A stretch of DNA of 64,000 nt, from positions 148,462-212,461 of the forward strand of contig NZ_MJGO01000041.1 of NCBI RefSeq assembly GCF_001864895.1, read 5' to 3'. Positions 54,206 through 62,619 of the stretch are shown in pieces. Source of the stretch: Curtobacterium sp. MCBA15_009 (GTDB lineage Bacteria; Actinomycetota; Actinomycetes; Actinomycetales; Microbacteriaceae). Position numbers and translations under genes: made by a program. The notes beneath the pieces were generated by a model. That model was not told the origin of the DNA. It was given only the letters and a program-made list of their open reading frames with translations, and made no database searches. Position 1 is the stretch's first letter. Each line of letters opens with the position of its first letter.

Positions 54206-56803
54206 TCAGGCGCCGGTGGTGTCCGCGCCGTCGGCGGCCTGCACGCGGAGCGCACGCTCGGTGCCCGCCAGGCTCTCGGTCACGATGCGGCGCAGGGCCG
54301 GCGTCTCCGGGTGCTCCTCGAGCCACGCCGCGGCGGCGTCACGGAGCTCGGTCGACGCGAGGGGCGCCGGGTAGAGGCCCGAGACGATGGTGTCCGCCAT
54401 GTGGTAGCTCCGCTCGGCCCAGATGCGGGTGAGCACGGCGAAGTACTCCGGCACGAGGCCTTCGAGCACGACCGGGCTGTTCACGTGCTGGAACCCGACC
54501 GTGGTCTGCCGCACGATCGCGTTCGGCAGCTCGGCCGAGTCGACCAGCGACGAGAACGCGGCGAGCTTGCCCTCGGCCGTCGGGATCGTCGCCCGGGCGC
54601 GGGCCGCGGCCTGCTCACCGGACGCGGTCTTGTCGGCGGCGAGCTCGGCGTCGATCTCGGTGCCGGCAGCCGCACCCGCGAGCACGAGGCCCTCGAGCAG
54701 CTCCCAGCGCAGGTCGGTGTCGATCTCCAGGCCCTGCAGCGTGACGGACCCGTCACGCAGGCCCTGGAGCGTCGCGACGTGCTCGGGGGTGGACGGGATC
54801 TGCGCGAAGAACTTCACGAACTGGAACTGCGCGTCCGAGCCGGCCTCGGCGCTCGACGCCAGGTTCCACAGCGTGTCGCCGACCGTGCGGACCGTGGCGT
54901 CGACCCGCGCCGGTGCCACGTAGTTGCGGGCCGTGAGCAGCAGCTGCGAGAGCGTCGTGCGGATCGTCGTCGACTCGGTCTCGGTCGCGATGTTGCCGAG
55001 CACCAGGCGGACGTAGTCGCTCGCGGGCGACTCAGCGTCGCGCGTGGCGTCCCACATCGCACCCCACACGATGGAGCGGGCGAGCGGGTTCGCGATCGAC
55101 GCGAGGTGCTCGATCGCCGTCGTGCGGGAACGCTCGTCGAGACGGATCTTGGCGTACGCCAGGTCGTCGTCGTTGAGGAGCACGAGGTCGCCGCGGTGCA
55201 CGCCGACGAGCTCGGGGACCTCGGTGCGGGCGCCGTCGACGTCGATCTCGACGCGGTGGACCCGCTCGAGCGTGCCGCCGGCGGACGCGGCACCGGCGCC
55301 GAAGGGCGCGGACGCGTCGTCCTGGAAGGCGTAGACGCCGATCGCCAGACGGTGCGGACGGAGCGTCGGGTGGTCGGCGGGCGCTTCCTGCAGCACGGCG
55401 AACGACGTGATCGCGCCGGACTCGTCGACCTCGATCTCCGGGCGGAGTGTGTTCACCCCGGCGGTCTCGAGCCAGGCCTTCGACCACTCGGTGAGCTCAC
55501 GGCCGCTCGTGGCCTCGAGCTCGACGAGCAGGTCGCGCAGCTCGGTGTTCGAGTGGTGGTGCTTCTTGAAGTACGCCGAGACGCCCGCGAAGAACGCGTC
55601 GATGCCGACCCACGCCACGAGCTGCTTCAGGACGGAGCCGCCCTTGGCGTACGTGATGCCGTCGAAGTTGACCTGGACGTCCTCGAGGTCGTTGATCGTC
55701 GCGACGATCGGGTGCGTCGAGGGGAGCTGGTCCTGGCGGTAGGCCCAGGACTTCTCCATCGCCTGGAACGTGGTCCACGCCTCGGTCCACTCGGTGGCCT
55801 CGGCGGTGGCGATCGTGGAGGCCCACTCGGCGAACGACTCGTTCAGCCAGAGGTCGTTCCACCACTTCATGGTGACGAGGTCGCCGAACCACATGTGGGC
55901 GAGCTCGTGCAGGATCGTGACGACCCGGCGCTCCTTGATGGCGTCGGTGACCTTCGACCGGAAGACGTAGGTCTCGGTGAAGGTGACGGCGCCGGCGTTC
56001 TCCATCGCGCCCGCGTTGAACTCCGGGACGAACAGCTGGTCGTACTTCTCGAAGGGGTAGGCGACGTCGAACTTCTCCTCGAAGTACGCGAAGCCCTTCT
56101 TCGTGGTCTCGAACACGTACTCCGGGTCGAGGTACGCGGCGAGGGACCGGCGCGCGAAGACGCCGAGGGGGATGGTGCGGCCGTCGCGGCTGGTGAGCTC
56201 GTCGCGGACGACCTCGTACGGGCCGGCGACGAGCGCCGTGATGTAGCTCGAGATGCGTGCGGTGGGCGGGAACGACCAGGTCGCGACGTCGCCGTCGACG
56301 TGCGGCTCCGGGGTGGGGGAGTTCGACACGACCTGCCAGCGCGACGGCGCGGTCACCGTGAAGGTGAACTCGGCCTTGAGGTCGGGCTGCTCGAACACCG
56401 CGAACATGCGGCGGGAGTCGGGCACCTCGAACTGCGAGTACAGGTAGACCTCGTCGTCGACGGGGTCGACGAAGCGGTGCAGCCCCTCGCCGGTGTTCGT
56501 GTACAGCGCATCGCTGACGACCACGAGCTCGTTCTGCTCCTGCAGGTCGTCGAGCTGGATCCGGACCCCGTCGTTCACCGCCGCCACGTCGAGGGCGGTG
56601 CCGTTCAGCGTGATCGAGTGCACCGTCGCGGTGATCGCGTCGATGAAGGTCGAGGCACCGGCCGTCGCGGTGAACCGGACGCGGGTGGTGCTGCCGAACG
56701 TCTCCGCACCGCGGGTCAGGTCGAGCTCGACGTCGTAGGTCTGCACGGCGACGACGCTCGCGCGCTCCTGTGCTTCGATTCGGGTGAGGTTCTCTCCGGG
56801 CAC
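54206..56803 (-). CDS. pepN: Aminopeptidase N
   Basis: 865-aa M1 zinc metallopeptidase removing N-terminal residues from peptides. Motifs: FVPEFNAGAMENAGAVTF (exopeptidase GAMEN), HELAHMWFGDLVTMKWW (HExxH) followed by the third zinc ligand in WLNESFAEW, and the catalytic Tyr in VDGITYAKGG-like TYAKGG. C-terminal ERAP-like helical domain. I choose GTG 56803: GGAG lies 6 bases before it and PGENLTRIEAQERA is the usual actinobacterial N-terminus; ATG 56815 is the alternative. Confidence 0.97.
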   Translation of the reverse strand: MPGENLTRIEAQERASVVAVQTYDVELDLTRGAETFGSTTRVRFTATAGASTFIDAITATVHSITLNGTALDVAAVNDGVRIQLDDLQEQNELVVVSDALYTNTGEGLHRFVDPVDDEVYLYSQFEVPDSRRMFAVFEQPDLKAEFTFTVTAPSRWQVVSNSPTPEPHVDGDVATWSFPPTARISSYITALVAGPYEVVRDELTSRDGRTIPLGVFARRSLAAYLDPEYVFETTKKGFAYFEEKFDVAYPFEKYDQLFVPEFNAGAMENAGAVTFTETYVFRSKVTDAIKERRVVTILHELAHMWFGDLVTMKWWNDLWLNESFAEWASTIATAEATEWTEAWTTFQAMEKSWAYRQDQLPSTHPIVATINDLEDVQVNFDGITYAKGGSVLKQLVAWVGIDAFFAGVSAYFKKHHHSNTELRDLLVELEATSGRELTEWSKAWLETAGVNTLRPEIEVDESGAITSFAVLQEAPADHPTLRPHRLAIGVYAFQDDASAPFGAGAASAGGTLERVHRVEIDVDGARTEVPELVGVHRGDLVLLNDDDLAYAKIRLDERSRTTAIEHLASIANPLARSIVWGAMWDATRDAESPASDYVRLVLGNIATETESTTIRTTLSQLLLTARNYVAPARVDATVRTVGDTLWNLASSAEAGSDAQFQFVKFFAQIPSTPEHVATLQGLRDGSVTLQGLEIDTDLRWELLEGLVLAGAAAGTEIDAELAADKTASGEQAAARARATIPTAEGKLAAFSSLVDSAELPNAIVRQTTVGFQHVNSPVVLEGLVPEYFAVLTRIWAERSYHMADTIVSGLYPAPLASTELRDAAAAWLEEHPETPALRRIVTESLAGTERALRVQAADGADTTGA

Positions 56804-56925
56804 GCAACGCTCCATCTTCGCTGGGGACGCGGACGATCGGTGTCCGCGCGGGGGAGTCCCGGAGCGGCGTCGTGCACCGGCGGGACGATGGGCTCCAGCC
56901 TAGCGACGCCGCGTACGCTCACAGC

Positions 56926-57609
56926 GTGACCGAGACGACTGTGGACAACACGACCGAACCCGCCGCCGCACGCACCGCTGTGGAGAAGAGCACTGCGGAG
57001 AAGAGCACCGTGGAGTTCTGGTTCGACCCGAACTGCCCGTGGGCCTGGATGACGAGCCGCTGGGTCGACGAGGTCGCCCGGCACCGCGACCTCGACGTGA
57101 CGTGGAAGGTGATGAGCCTGTTCGTCCTCAACGAGGACCAGGACGTGCCGGACACCTACCGCGAGCGCCTCGAGCAGGGCCAGGTGTACCCGCGGATCGT
57201 CACGGCGGCACGCCTGCGGAACGGCGACGAGATCGTCAAGCCGCTGTACGACGCGCTCGGCGAGCACATCCACCACCGCCAGGAGTCCGATCCCGCGCAG
57301 GTCGTCCCCGCGGTGCTCGAGGAACTCGGCCTGGACGCCGACCTGCTCGACCAGGCCTGGACGGACGAGGTCGACCAGGCCGTCCGTGCGAGCCACCAGG
57401 ACGGCATCGACCGTGTCGGGCAGGACGTCGGCACCCCCGTGATCGCCGTCGAGGGCACCGCCTTCTTCGGCCCGGTCATCTCCCCGGCGCCGAAGGGCCA
57501 GGAGGCGCTCGACCTGTGGGACGGCGTCGTCGCGGTCGCGAAGTACCCGGGCTTCTTCGAGCTCAAGCGCTCGCGCACGGTCGGCCCGATCTTCGACACG
57601 ACCGCCTGA
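56926..57609 (+). CDS. DsbA-family thiol oxidoreductase (Rv2466c-like)
   Basis: 227 aa. Thioredoxin fold with helical insertion, like mycothiol-dependent nitroreductase Rv2466c: VEFWFDPNCPWAWMTSRWV with active-site motif CPWA (second Cys missing; Rv2466c-type proteins have CPWC), and DVGTPVIAVEGTAFFGPV with the cis-Pro. A monothiol mechanism using mycothiol would follow (inference). The first 25 residues are low-complexity. GTG start: TACGCT lies 6 bases upstream, probably leaderless. Confidence 0.9.
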   Translation: MTETTVDNTTEPAAARTAVEKSTAEKSTVEFWFDPNCPWAWMTSRWVDEVARHRDLDVTWKVMSLFVLNEDQDVPDTYRERLEQGQVYPRIVTAARLRNGDEIVKPLYDALGEHIHHRQESDPAQVVPAVLEELGLDADLLDQAWTDEVDQAVRASHQDGIDRVGQDVGTPVIAVEGTAFFGPVISPAPKGQEALDLWDGVVAVAKYPGFFELKRSRTVGPIFDTTA

Positions 57610-57615
57610 CGCCCG

Positions 57616-57677
57616 GGAACCAGGTTCCGGACACAGCACCGCGGTATCCCGTGGTTCCGTGTCCGGAACCAGGTTCC
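57616..57677. repeat. 62-bp inverted repeat with 19-bp arms
   Basis: GGAACCAGGTTCCGGACAC and GTGTCCGGAACCAGGTTCC are complementary except the central base, separated by 24 bases. It starts 7 bases after the preceding stop, so it may act as terminator, but the self-complementary arm GGAACCAGGTTCC at each end is unusual. A lone GACGGGAGGC copy follows at 57703. Confidence 0.85.
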
Positions 57678-57739
57678 GTTCGTCGGTGCTCGCGGACGGC
57701 AGACGGGAGGCGCGGGTCGCCGCGGCCACGTCCGTTCCG

Positions 57740-58258
57740 TCAGGCGAGGGGCAGGCGCATGAGCGTCAGGTCGAGCCAGCGGTCGAACTTGCGTCCGACC
57801 TCGGGCACGACCGCGACCGCGCGGAACCCGAGCTGCTCGTGCAGGGCGATCGACCCGGTGTTCGTGCTGCAGATCCCGGCCATCATGACGTGCCGGCCCT
57901 CGGCGGTCGCCCGCCCGACGAGGGACCGCATCAGGGTCGAGGCGATGCCCCGGCCGCGGAACGACTCGACCACGTAGACGCTGTGCTCGACGGTCAGCCG
58001 GTACCCGTGGTGCGGCCGCCACTGTGAGTAGGTGGCGTACCCGGCCACGGTGCCGTCGACCTCGGCGACGAGCACGGGGTACCCGTCGCCCTGCCGTCCG
58101 GACAGCCAGCCGTCGAAGTACGACCGGGGGTGCGGTTCGTCCTGCCAGATGGCGGTCGAGTGCAGCACGGCGTCGACGTGCAGGGCGTGCACGACGTCGA
58201 GGTCGGCCGGGGTGCAGTCGCGGATCACGACCCCGTTCGTCGCATATGCTGTCGTCAT
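57740..58258 (-). CDS. GNAT family N-acetyltransferase
   Basis: 172 aa. PAT/phosphinothricin acetyltransferase-like GNAT: IRDCTPADLDVVHALH, YSQWRPHHGYRLTVEHSVYV and the acetyl-CoA loop SFRGRGIASTLMRSL; the C-terminal LHEQLGFRAVAVVPEVGRKFDRWLDLTLM is typical (motif GFRAVAVVPEVG). Substrate could be phosphinothricin-like or another amine. The start ATG shares its CATG with the divergent XRE gene; TACGAT lies 7 bases upstream. Confidence 0.92.
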   Translation of the reverse strand: MTTAYATNGVVIRDCTPADLDVVHALHVDAVLHSTAIWQDEPHPRSYFDGWLSGRQGDGYPVLVAEVDGTVAGYATYSQWRPHHGYRLTVEHSVYVVESFRGRGIASTLMRSLVGRATAEGRHVMMAGICSTNTGSIALHEQLGFRAVAVVPEVGRKFDRWLDLTLMRLPLA

Positions 58259-58271
58259 GTCTCACATCGTA
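58245..58271. promoter_or_regulatory. Overlapping divergent leaderless promoters with shared CATG start
   Basis: Plus strand: TATGCT (58245-58250), six bases, then ATG 58257. Minus strand: TACGAT (58271-58266), seven bases, then ATG 58258. The two start codons use the same CATG (58256-58259). Polymerases cannot occupy both promoters at once. Confidence 0.7.
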
Positions 58272-58865
58272 GACGACGACTCGGGTCTCGCGGAACGCGC
58301 CCTCGGCGAGCGGCTGCAGCGCCTCCGCACCGAGCGGCGGTGGAGCCTGACCGAGCTCGCCGAGGAGTCGGGTGTGTCCCGCGCCATGATCAACCGCGTC
58401 GAACGCGGGGTGTCGAGCCCCACGGCGACGATCCTCGGACGGCTGTCCGGTGCGTTCGGCCTGACGGTCTCGCAGCTCCTCGACGAGGCCCTGCAGCACG
58501 AGGTGCCCAGGGCGACCGATCCCGACGAGGCGCGCGGCGTCCAGCGCGGCGCGACCGCCGACTCCTGGACCGATCCCGACACCGGGTACCGCCGCCGTCC
58601 GGTCTCGAGCGCGGCGTTCCCCGCGGACGTCACCGAGGTGCGCCTCCCGGCCGGCCGCGAGGTGGCGTACCCGGCGTCCGCCTACGCGTTCCTGCGGCAC
58701 TGCATCTGGGTGGTCGACGGGGTGCTCGAGCTCGTCGTCGGCGGCGAGCCGACGCGGCTCGGTGCGGGGGACCGGATCGAGCTCGGCGACCCTGCCGACG
58801 TGGTCTACCGGAACCCGGGCGAGACCGACGTGCGGTACGTCGTCGTCGTGGTCCGGGGGCAGTGA
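58257..58865 (+). CDS. XRE-family regulator with C-terminal cupin domain
   Basis: 202 aa. Helix-turn-helix of the XRE type (SLTELAEESGVSRAMINRVERG, residues about 33-54) and a cupin-2 beta-barrel (CIWVVDGVLELVVGGEPTRLGAGDRIELG). XRE-cupin proteins sense a small ligand, often to control acetyltransferase or polyamine genes. It is divergent from a GNAT gene with intertwined start codons, so the GNAT gene is the likely target (inference). Confidence 0.93.
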   Translation: MSHIVDDDSGLAERALGERLQRLRTERRWSLTELAEESGVSRAMINRVERGVSSPTATILGRLSGAFGLTVSQLLDEALQHEVPRATDPDEARGVQRGATADSWTDPDTGYRRRPVSSAAFPADVTEVRLPAGREVAYPASAYAFLRHCIWVVDGVLELVVGGEPTRLGAGDRIELGDPADVVYRNPGETDVRYVVVVVRGQ

Positions 58866-58887
58866 CCGCGGGAATAGGATCGGAGCC

Positions 58888-59376
58888 ATGCGCATCCACC
58901 TCGGAACGGACCACGCCGGCCTCGAGTTCAACCAGACCCTCGCCACCCACCTGACCGAGGCCGGGCACGAGGTCGTGGACCACGGGCCGACCGCGTACGA
59001 CGCGCTCGACGACTACCCCTCGTTCTGCATCAACGCCGCGCACGCCGTGGTGCAGGACCAGCGCGCGGGCGTCCCGGCGCTCGGCGTCGTCTTCGGCGGC
59101 TCCGGCAACGGCGAGCAGATCGCCGCGAACAAGGTCGAGGGCATCCGGGCCGCGCTCGTCTGGAACGAGTCGACCGCGCTGCTCGCCCGCCAGCACAACG
59201 ACGCCAACGTCATCTCGATCGGCGCCCGCCAGCACACCGAGGCCGAGGCGATCCGCTTCGTCGACCTGTTCATCGCCGAGCCGTTCTCCGGCGAGGAGCG
59301 CCACGCCCGTCGCATCGCGCAGCTCGCCGAGTACGAGACGTCCGGGCTGATCGCCGGCAGGCAGATCGATCAGTAA
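58888..59376 (+). CDS. rpiB: Ribose-5-phosphate isomerase B
   Basis: 162 aa. RpiB/LacAB fold: RIHLGTDHAGLEFNQTLATHL, VVFGGSGNGEQIAANKVEGIRAAL and HNDANVISIGARQHTEAEA. Interconverts ribose 5-phosphate and ribulose 5-phosphate. TAGGAT sits 7 bases before the ATG and overlaps GGAG, so the start could be leaderless or SD-led. Followed 19 bases later by the Nei-like gene, as in other actinobacteria. Confidence 0.96.
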   Translation: MRIHLGTDHAGLEFNQTLATHLTEAGHEVVDHGPTAYDALDDYPSFCINAAHAVVQDQRAGVPALGVVFGGSGNGEQIAANKVEGIRAALVWNESTALLARQHNDANVISIGARQHTEAEAIRFVDLFIAEPFSGEERHARRIAQLAEYETSGLIAGRQIDQ

Positions 59377-59395
59377 GGCCGAGTAGACAGGACGA

Positions 59396-60325
59396 ATGCC
59401 CGAGGGTCACTCCGTCCACCGCATCGCCAACCAGTTCACCCGGCACTTCGTCGGCAAACGGTGCGAGGTGTCGAGTCCGCAGGGGCGGTTCGCCGCCGGG
59501 GCCGCGCAGCTCGACGGCAAGCGCATGGTCGCCGCGCGCGCCGTGGCCAAGCAGATGTTCCTGGAGTTCGAGGGCGACCTGTTCCTGCGCGTGCACCTCG
59601 GCCTGTACGGCGCGTGGGACTTCGCCGGCGTGATCTCGTCCGCCGAGGCGTTGTCCGAGGACGGCGACGGCGAGGAGTCCCTGGCCTCGATCGGCGCGCC
59701 CCGGCTCGCCCGGTACCGGATGGCCGAGCAGGAGAAGGTCGAGGACCCGATCGAGTCCTTCCCGCCGGACCCCGTCGGGCAGGTCCGGGTCCGGATCCTG
59801 ACCGAGGACACCGTCGCCGACCTGCGCGGTCCGACCGCCTGCGTCGTCGAGACCCCGGCCGAGGTGCAGCAGGCGCTCGACAAGCTCGGCCCGGACCCGA
59901 TCAACGACGACGGCCCCGAGGCCGAGCAGACCTTCGTGGACAACGTCCGGAAGCGCAACGTCGCCATCGGCCAGCTGCTCATGGACCAGTCGGTGGTCGC
60001 CGGGATCGGCAACATCTACCGCGCCGAGCTGCTGTTCCGGCAGCGCATCGACCCGTACAAGCCCGGCAAGAAGATCACCGTCAAGCAGGCGAAGGCGCTG
60101 TGGGCGGACTGGTCGAAGCTGCTGCACGACGGCGTCCGCGACGGCCTGATGATGACCATGGACGGCCTGTCCGACGCCGACCACAAGAAGGCGCAGCGCT
60201 CGCGGAAGGACCGGCACTGGGTCTACCACCGCCAGGGCGAGCCCTGCCGGGTGTGCGGCACCGAGATCCGGATGGCCGACATGGCCGGCCGCAAGCTCTA
60301 CTGGTGCCCGAAGGACCAGAAGTAG
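59396..60325 (+). CDS. Fpg/Nei family DNA glycosylase (Nei2-like)
   Basis: 309 aa. Base-excision repair glycosylase/AP lyase. MPEGHSVHRIA gives the catalytic Pro2 and Glu3; the helix-two-turn-helix is SVVAGIGNIYRAELLF. The C-terminal zinc finger is CRVCGTEIRM...LYWCPKDQK: three cysteines are visible, but the fourth expected ligand (CPxC) is replaced by Asp, an oddity that could weaken zinc binding. Closely follows rpiB. Confidence 0.93.
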   Translation: MPEGHSVHRIANQFTRHFVGKRCEVSSPQGRFAAGAAQLDGKRMVAARAVAKQMFLEFEGDLFLRVHLGLYGAWDFAGVISSAEALSEDGDGEESLASIGAPRLARYRMAEQEKVEDPIESFPPDPVGQVRVRILTEDTVADLRGPTACVVETPAEVQQALDKLGPDPINDDGPEAEQTFVDNVRKRNVAIGQLLMDQSVVAGIGNIYRAELLFRQRIDPYKPGKKITVKQAKALWADWSKLLHDGVRDGLMMTMDGLSDADHKKAQRSRKDRHWVYHRQGEPCRVCGTEIRMADMAGRKLYWCPKDQK

Positions 60326-60331
60326 CGCGCG

Positions 60332-61816
60332 TCAGAGCTCGCGGTGCGTGAACCGTCCGGCGATCGCGGTCGCGAGCACGTGCACGTCGCGCAGGGCCGC
60401 TGACGAGGCCGCCAGCGGATCGGACCCGACGAGCACCAGGTCCGCCACGTCGCCGACGGCCACCGTGGTGCGGCCGCCGTCGGTCGACCCGCGCCATGCC
60501 GTCAACGCGGTGAGCCGCTCCGCCGGGTGCCAGGGTCCGCGGCCGTCACGGTCGCGGCCGACCGCCGCGGCCATCGACACCCAGGGGTCGAGCGGTGCCA
60601 CCGGGGCGTCGGACCCGAGCAGTAGTCGGGTGCCGGCCCGTGCGAGCGACGCGAAGGCGAAGGCCCGCTCGGTCAGGCCCGCCCAGTGCCGGTCGGCGAC
60701 GTCGCGGTCGTCCATCGCGTGCTCGGGCTGCACCGACGCGGCGACGCCGAGCCGTGCGAACCGGTCGACGTCGGTGTCGGCGACCAGCTGGGCGTGCTCG
60801 ATCGTGCCGCGTGCGCCGACGGCCTCGAAGACGTCGAGCGCGAGCGTGTTCGCCCGGTCGCCGATCGCGTGCACGGCGGGGACGAGCCCGCCGGCGACCG
60901 CGCGGCGGGTGATCGCGACGAGGTCGTCGAACGGCCAGGCCAGCACGCCGGACCCGTCGGCCATCGCCGCCGTCCTGGTGCCGAGCGACCCGTCGGTGAT
61001 CACCTTGAAGGGCCCCATCGTCAGCAGGCCGCGGGTGCCCTCGACGACGTCGCCGGTCCGGAGCCCGCGCGCGAGCACCGCGTCGAGCTCGCCCGGGTAG
61101 ACCCCGGAGGACACGCGCAGTCCGTCGGTCCCCGCGTGCACCCGGCGCACCCACCGGTCCAGGCCGAAGCGCATCTCGAGGTCGATGACGCGCGTCACCC
61201 CGCGGGCGGCGGCGGCCTCCACCGCGTCCGCCACCCAGCCGTCGAGCACGGCGTCCGGCACCTGCGACAGCGCGCCGGTGACGTCGAACGCGTCCTGCTC
61301 GCGCAGGACGCCGTCCTCGCCCGCCGGCAGCGGCCGGCCGAGCACGACCGCGAAGTGCGCGAGTGCGAGGGCGTTGCACCAGACCGCGTGCAGGTCGCCG
61401 CTGATGACGACGACCGGGAGGCCCGGTGCGGCCCCGTCGAGCAGCGCGCGTCGTGCGGGGCGCGGCCACATGCCGTCGCGGTAGCCGTGTCCGACGAGCA
61501 CGCCGTCGGTCCCTCCGGTGCGCGCGGCCGCGGCGAGCAGGTCGGCGGTCGCCTCGGCCGAGTCGCAGCCGGAGACGTCGACCCGGCGGCGCGCCAGGGC
61601 CCACTGGTCGAAGTGCGTGTGGTGGTCGACGAGGCCCGGGCCGAGCCAGGCGCCCCCGGTCTCGACGACGTCGGTGTCCGGGCCGGCGGGGTCGAGCGTG
61701 CCGGCCGGCCCGACCTCGGACACCCGGCCGTGGACCACGCGGACGTCGGACGGCGCGCCGGAGGTGCCCACCCGCCGGACGGTGCGGAGCAGGACCTCCT
61801 GCGTCCCCGCCGTCAC
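60332..61816 (-). CDS. Amidohydrolase family protein (YtcJ-like)
   Basis: 494 aa. Metal-dependent hydrolase: GPGLVDHHTHFDQWAL with the HxH metal ligands, VPAVHAIGDRANTLALD, GTIEHAQLV and LLLGSDAPVAPLDPW with the terminal Asp. The amidohydrolase-3 branch includes N-substituted formamide deformylases, but substrates are mostly unknown. GTG start overlapping the PaiB-like stop (GTGA), so the two are one operon. Ends 6 bases from the convergent Nei-like gene. Confidence 0.9.
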   Translation of the reverse strand: MTAGTQEVLLRTVRRVGTSGAPSDVRVVHGRVSEVGPAGTLDPAGPDTDVVETGGAWLGPGLVDHHTHFDQWALARRRVDVSGCDSAEATADLLAAAARTGGTDGVLVGHGYRDGMWPRPARRALLDGAAPGLPVVVISGDLHAVWCNALALAHFAVVLGRPLPAGEDGVLREQDAFDVTGALSQVPDAVLDGWVADAVEAAAARGVTRVIDLEMRFGLDRWVRRVHAGTDGLRVSSGVYPGELDAVLARGLRTGDVVEGTRGLLTMGPFKVITDGSLGTRTAAMADGSGVLAWPFDDLVAITRRAVAGGLVPAVHAIGDRANTLALDVFEAVGARGTIEHAQLVADTDVDRFARLGVAASVQPEHAMDDRDVADRHWAGLTERAFAFASLARAGTRLLLGSDAPVAPLDPWVSMAAAVGRDRDGRGPWHPAERLTALTAWRGSTDGGRTTVAVGDVADLVLVGSDPLAASSAALRDVHVLATAIAGRFTHREL

Positions 61817-62439
61817 GGCCGGACCCGCTCGATCTCGTCGGCGAGCGCCGGCGACGCGTACGGGCCGTCGCCCCGCAGGCCGGCGAGGATCCGCTCGACG
61901 ACCTCGGGGGCCTTGTTCTGCGAGAGCTTCGCGCGGGCGTCGACCCGGGTGACGCGGATCCGGATCCCGACGGTGCCCTTCGCCATCCGGCGGGCGGTCT
62001 CCTCGTCGACCTGCAGGGACACCGGCTCCGGCATGACGCGCTCGAAGTGGTCGACGAGTTCGCCGAGCACCCGGAAGTTCTCGTCGTCGGACAGGATCTC
62101 CGGCGTGCCCCACACGTGCGCGGTGACGTGGTTCCAGGTGGGGACGAACTGCTCCGGCGGGTACCAGGCGGGGGAGACGTAGCCGTGCGGCCCCTGGAAG
62201 ACGACGAGCACCTCGTGCTGCCCGAGCTCATGCGCGACCTCGTCCGGGCGGCCGACGTGCGAGACGAGCACGAGGTCGTCCGGGTCCTCGTCGGGACGGG
62301 GCTCCTCGAGCAGGAACGGGTAGTGCGAGGCGACGATGCCCGATGCGGTGTGCGACACGATCGTGGCCCAGGGGTGCTCGGCGACGAGCCGCCGGACCTC
62401 GGCCGGGTCGGTCATCAGGAAGTGGGGTGTGTGCCGCAT
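61813..62439 (-). CDS. FMN-binding negative transcriptional regulator (PaiB family)
   Basis: 208 aa. PaiB-type split-barrel flavoprotein: MRHTPHFLMTDPAEVRRLVAEHPWATI, GYVSPAWYPPEQFVPTWNHVTAHVWG and the C-terminal MAKGTVGIRIRVTRVDARAKLSQNK (motif RVDARAKLSQNK). B. subtilis PaiB affects sporulation and degradative enzymes, but most homologues are probably FMN-dependent proteins without DNA binding. First gene of a two-gene operon with the amidohydrolase. Confidence 0.92.
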   Translation of the reverse strand: MRHTPHFLMTDPAEVRRLVAEHPWATIVSHTASGIVASHYPFLLEEPRPDEDPDDLVLVSHVGRPDEVAHELGQHEVLVVFQGPHGYVSPAWYPPEQFVPTWNHVTAHVWGTPEILSDDENFRVLGELVDHFERVMPEPVSLQVDEETARRMAKGTVGIRIRVTRVDARAKLSQNKAPEVVERILAGLRGDGPYASPALADEIERVRP

Positions 62440-62494
62440 GCTCCGAGCGTGGCACAGCAGCCCGCCGGGGCGCGAGCGGCGGGGTTTCGGTCGT

Positions 62495-62531
62495 GTTTCA
62501 GCGCGGTAAAGGTTTCAGAGATCATTGAAAC
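62495..62531 (+). promoter_or_regulatory. Repeated GTTTCA boxes upstream of solute-binding gene
   Basis: GTTTCA occurs at 62495-62500 and 62512-62517, and its complement TGAAAC at 62526-62531, making an inverted repeat GTTTCA-N8-TGAAAC about 90 bases before the ATG. AT-rich for this genome; candidate operator. No regulator gene is visible. Confidence 0.45.
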
Positions 62532-62619
62532 AAGTCTTGTGGTCGGGATTCGCCGGACCCTAGGTTCCTCGACAACGACGGCCGGGCAGGGACCCGGTCG
62601 CACCGATCGAGGAGCAATC

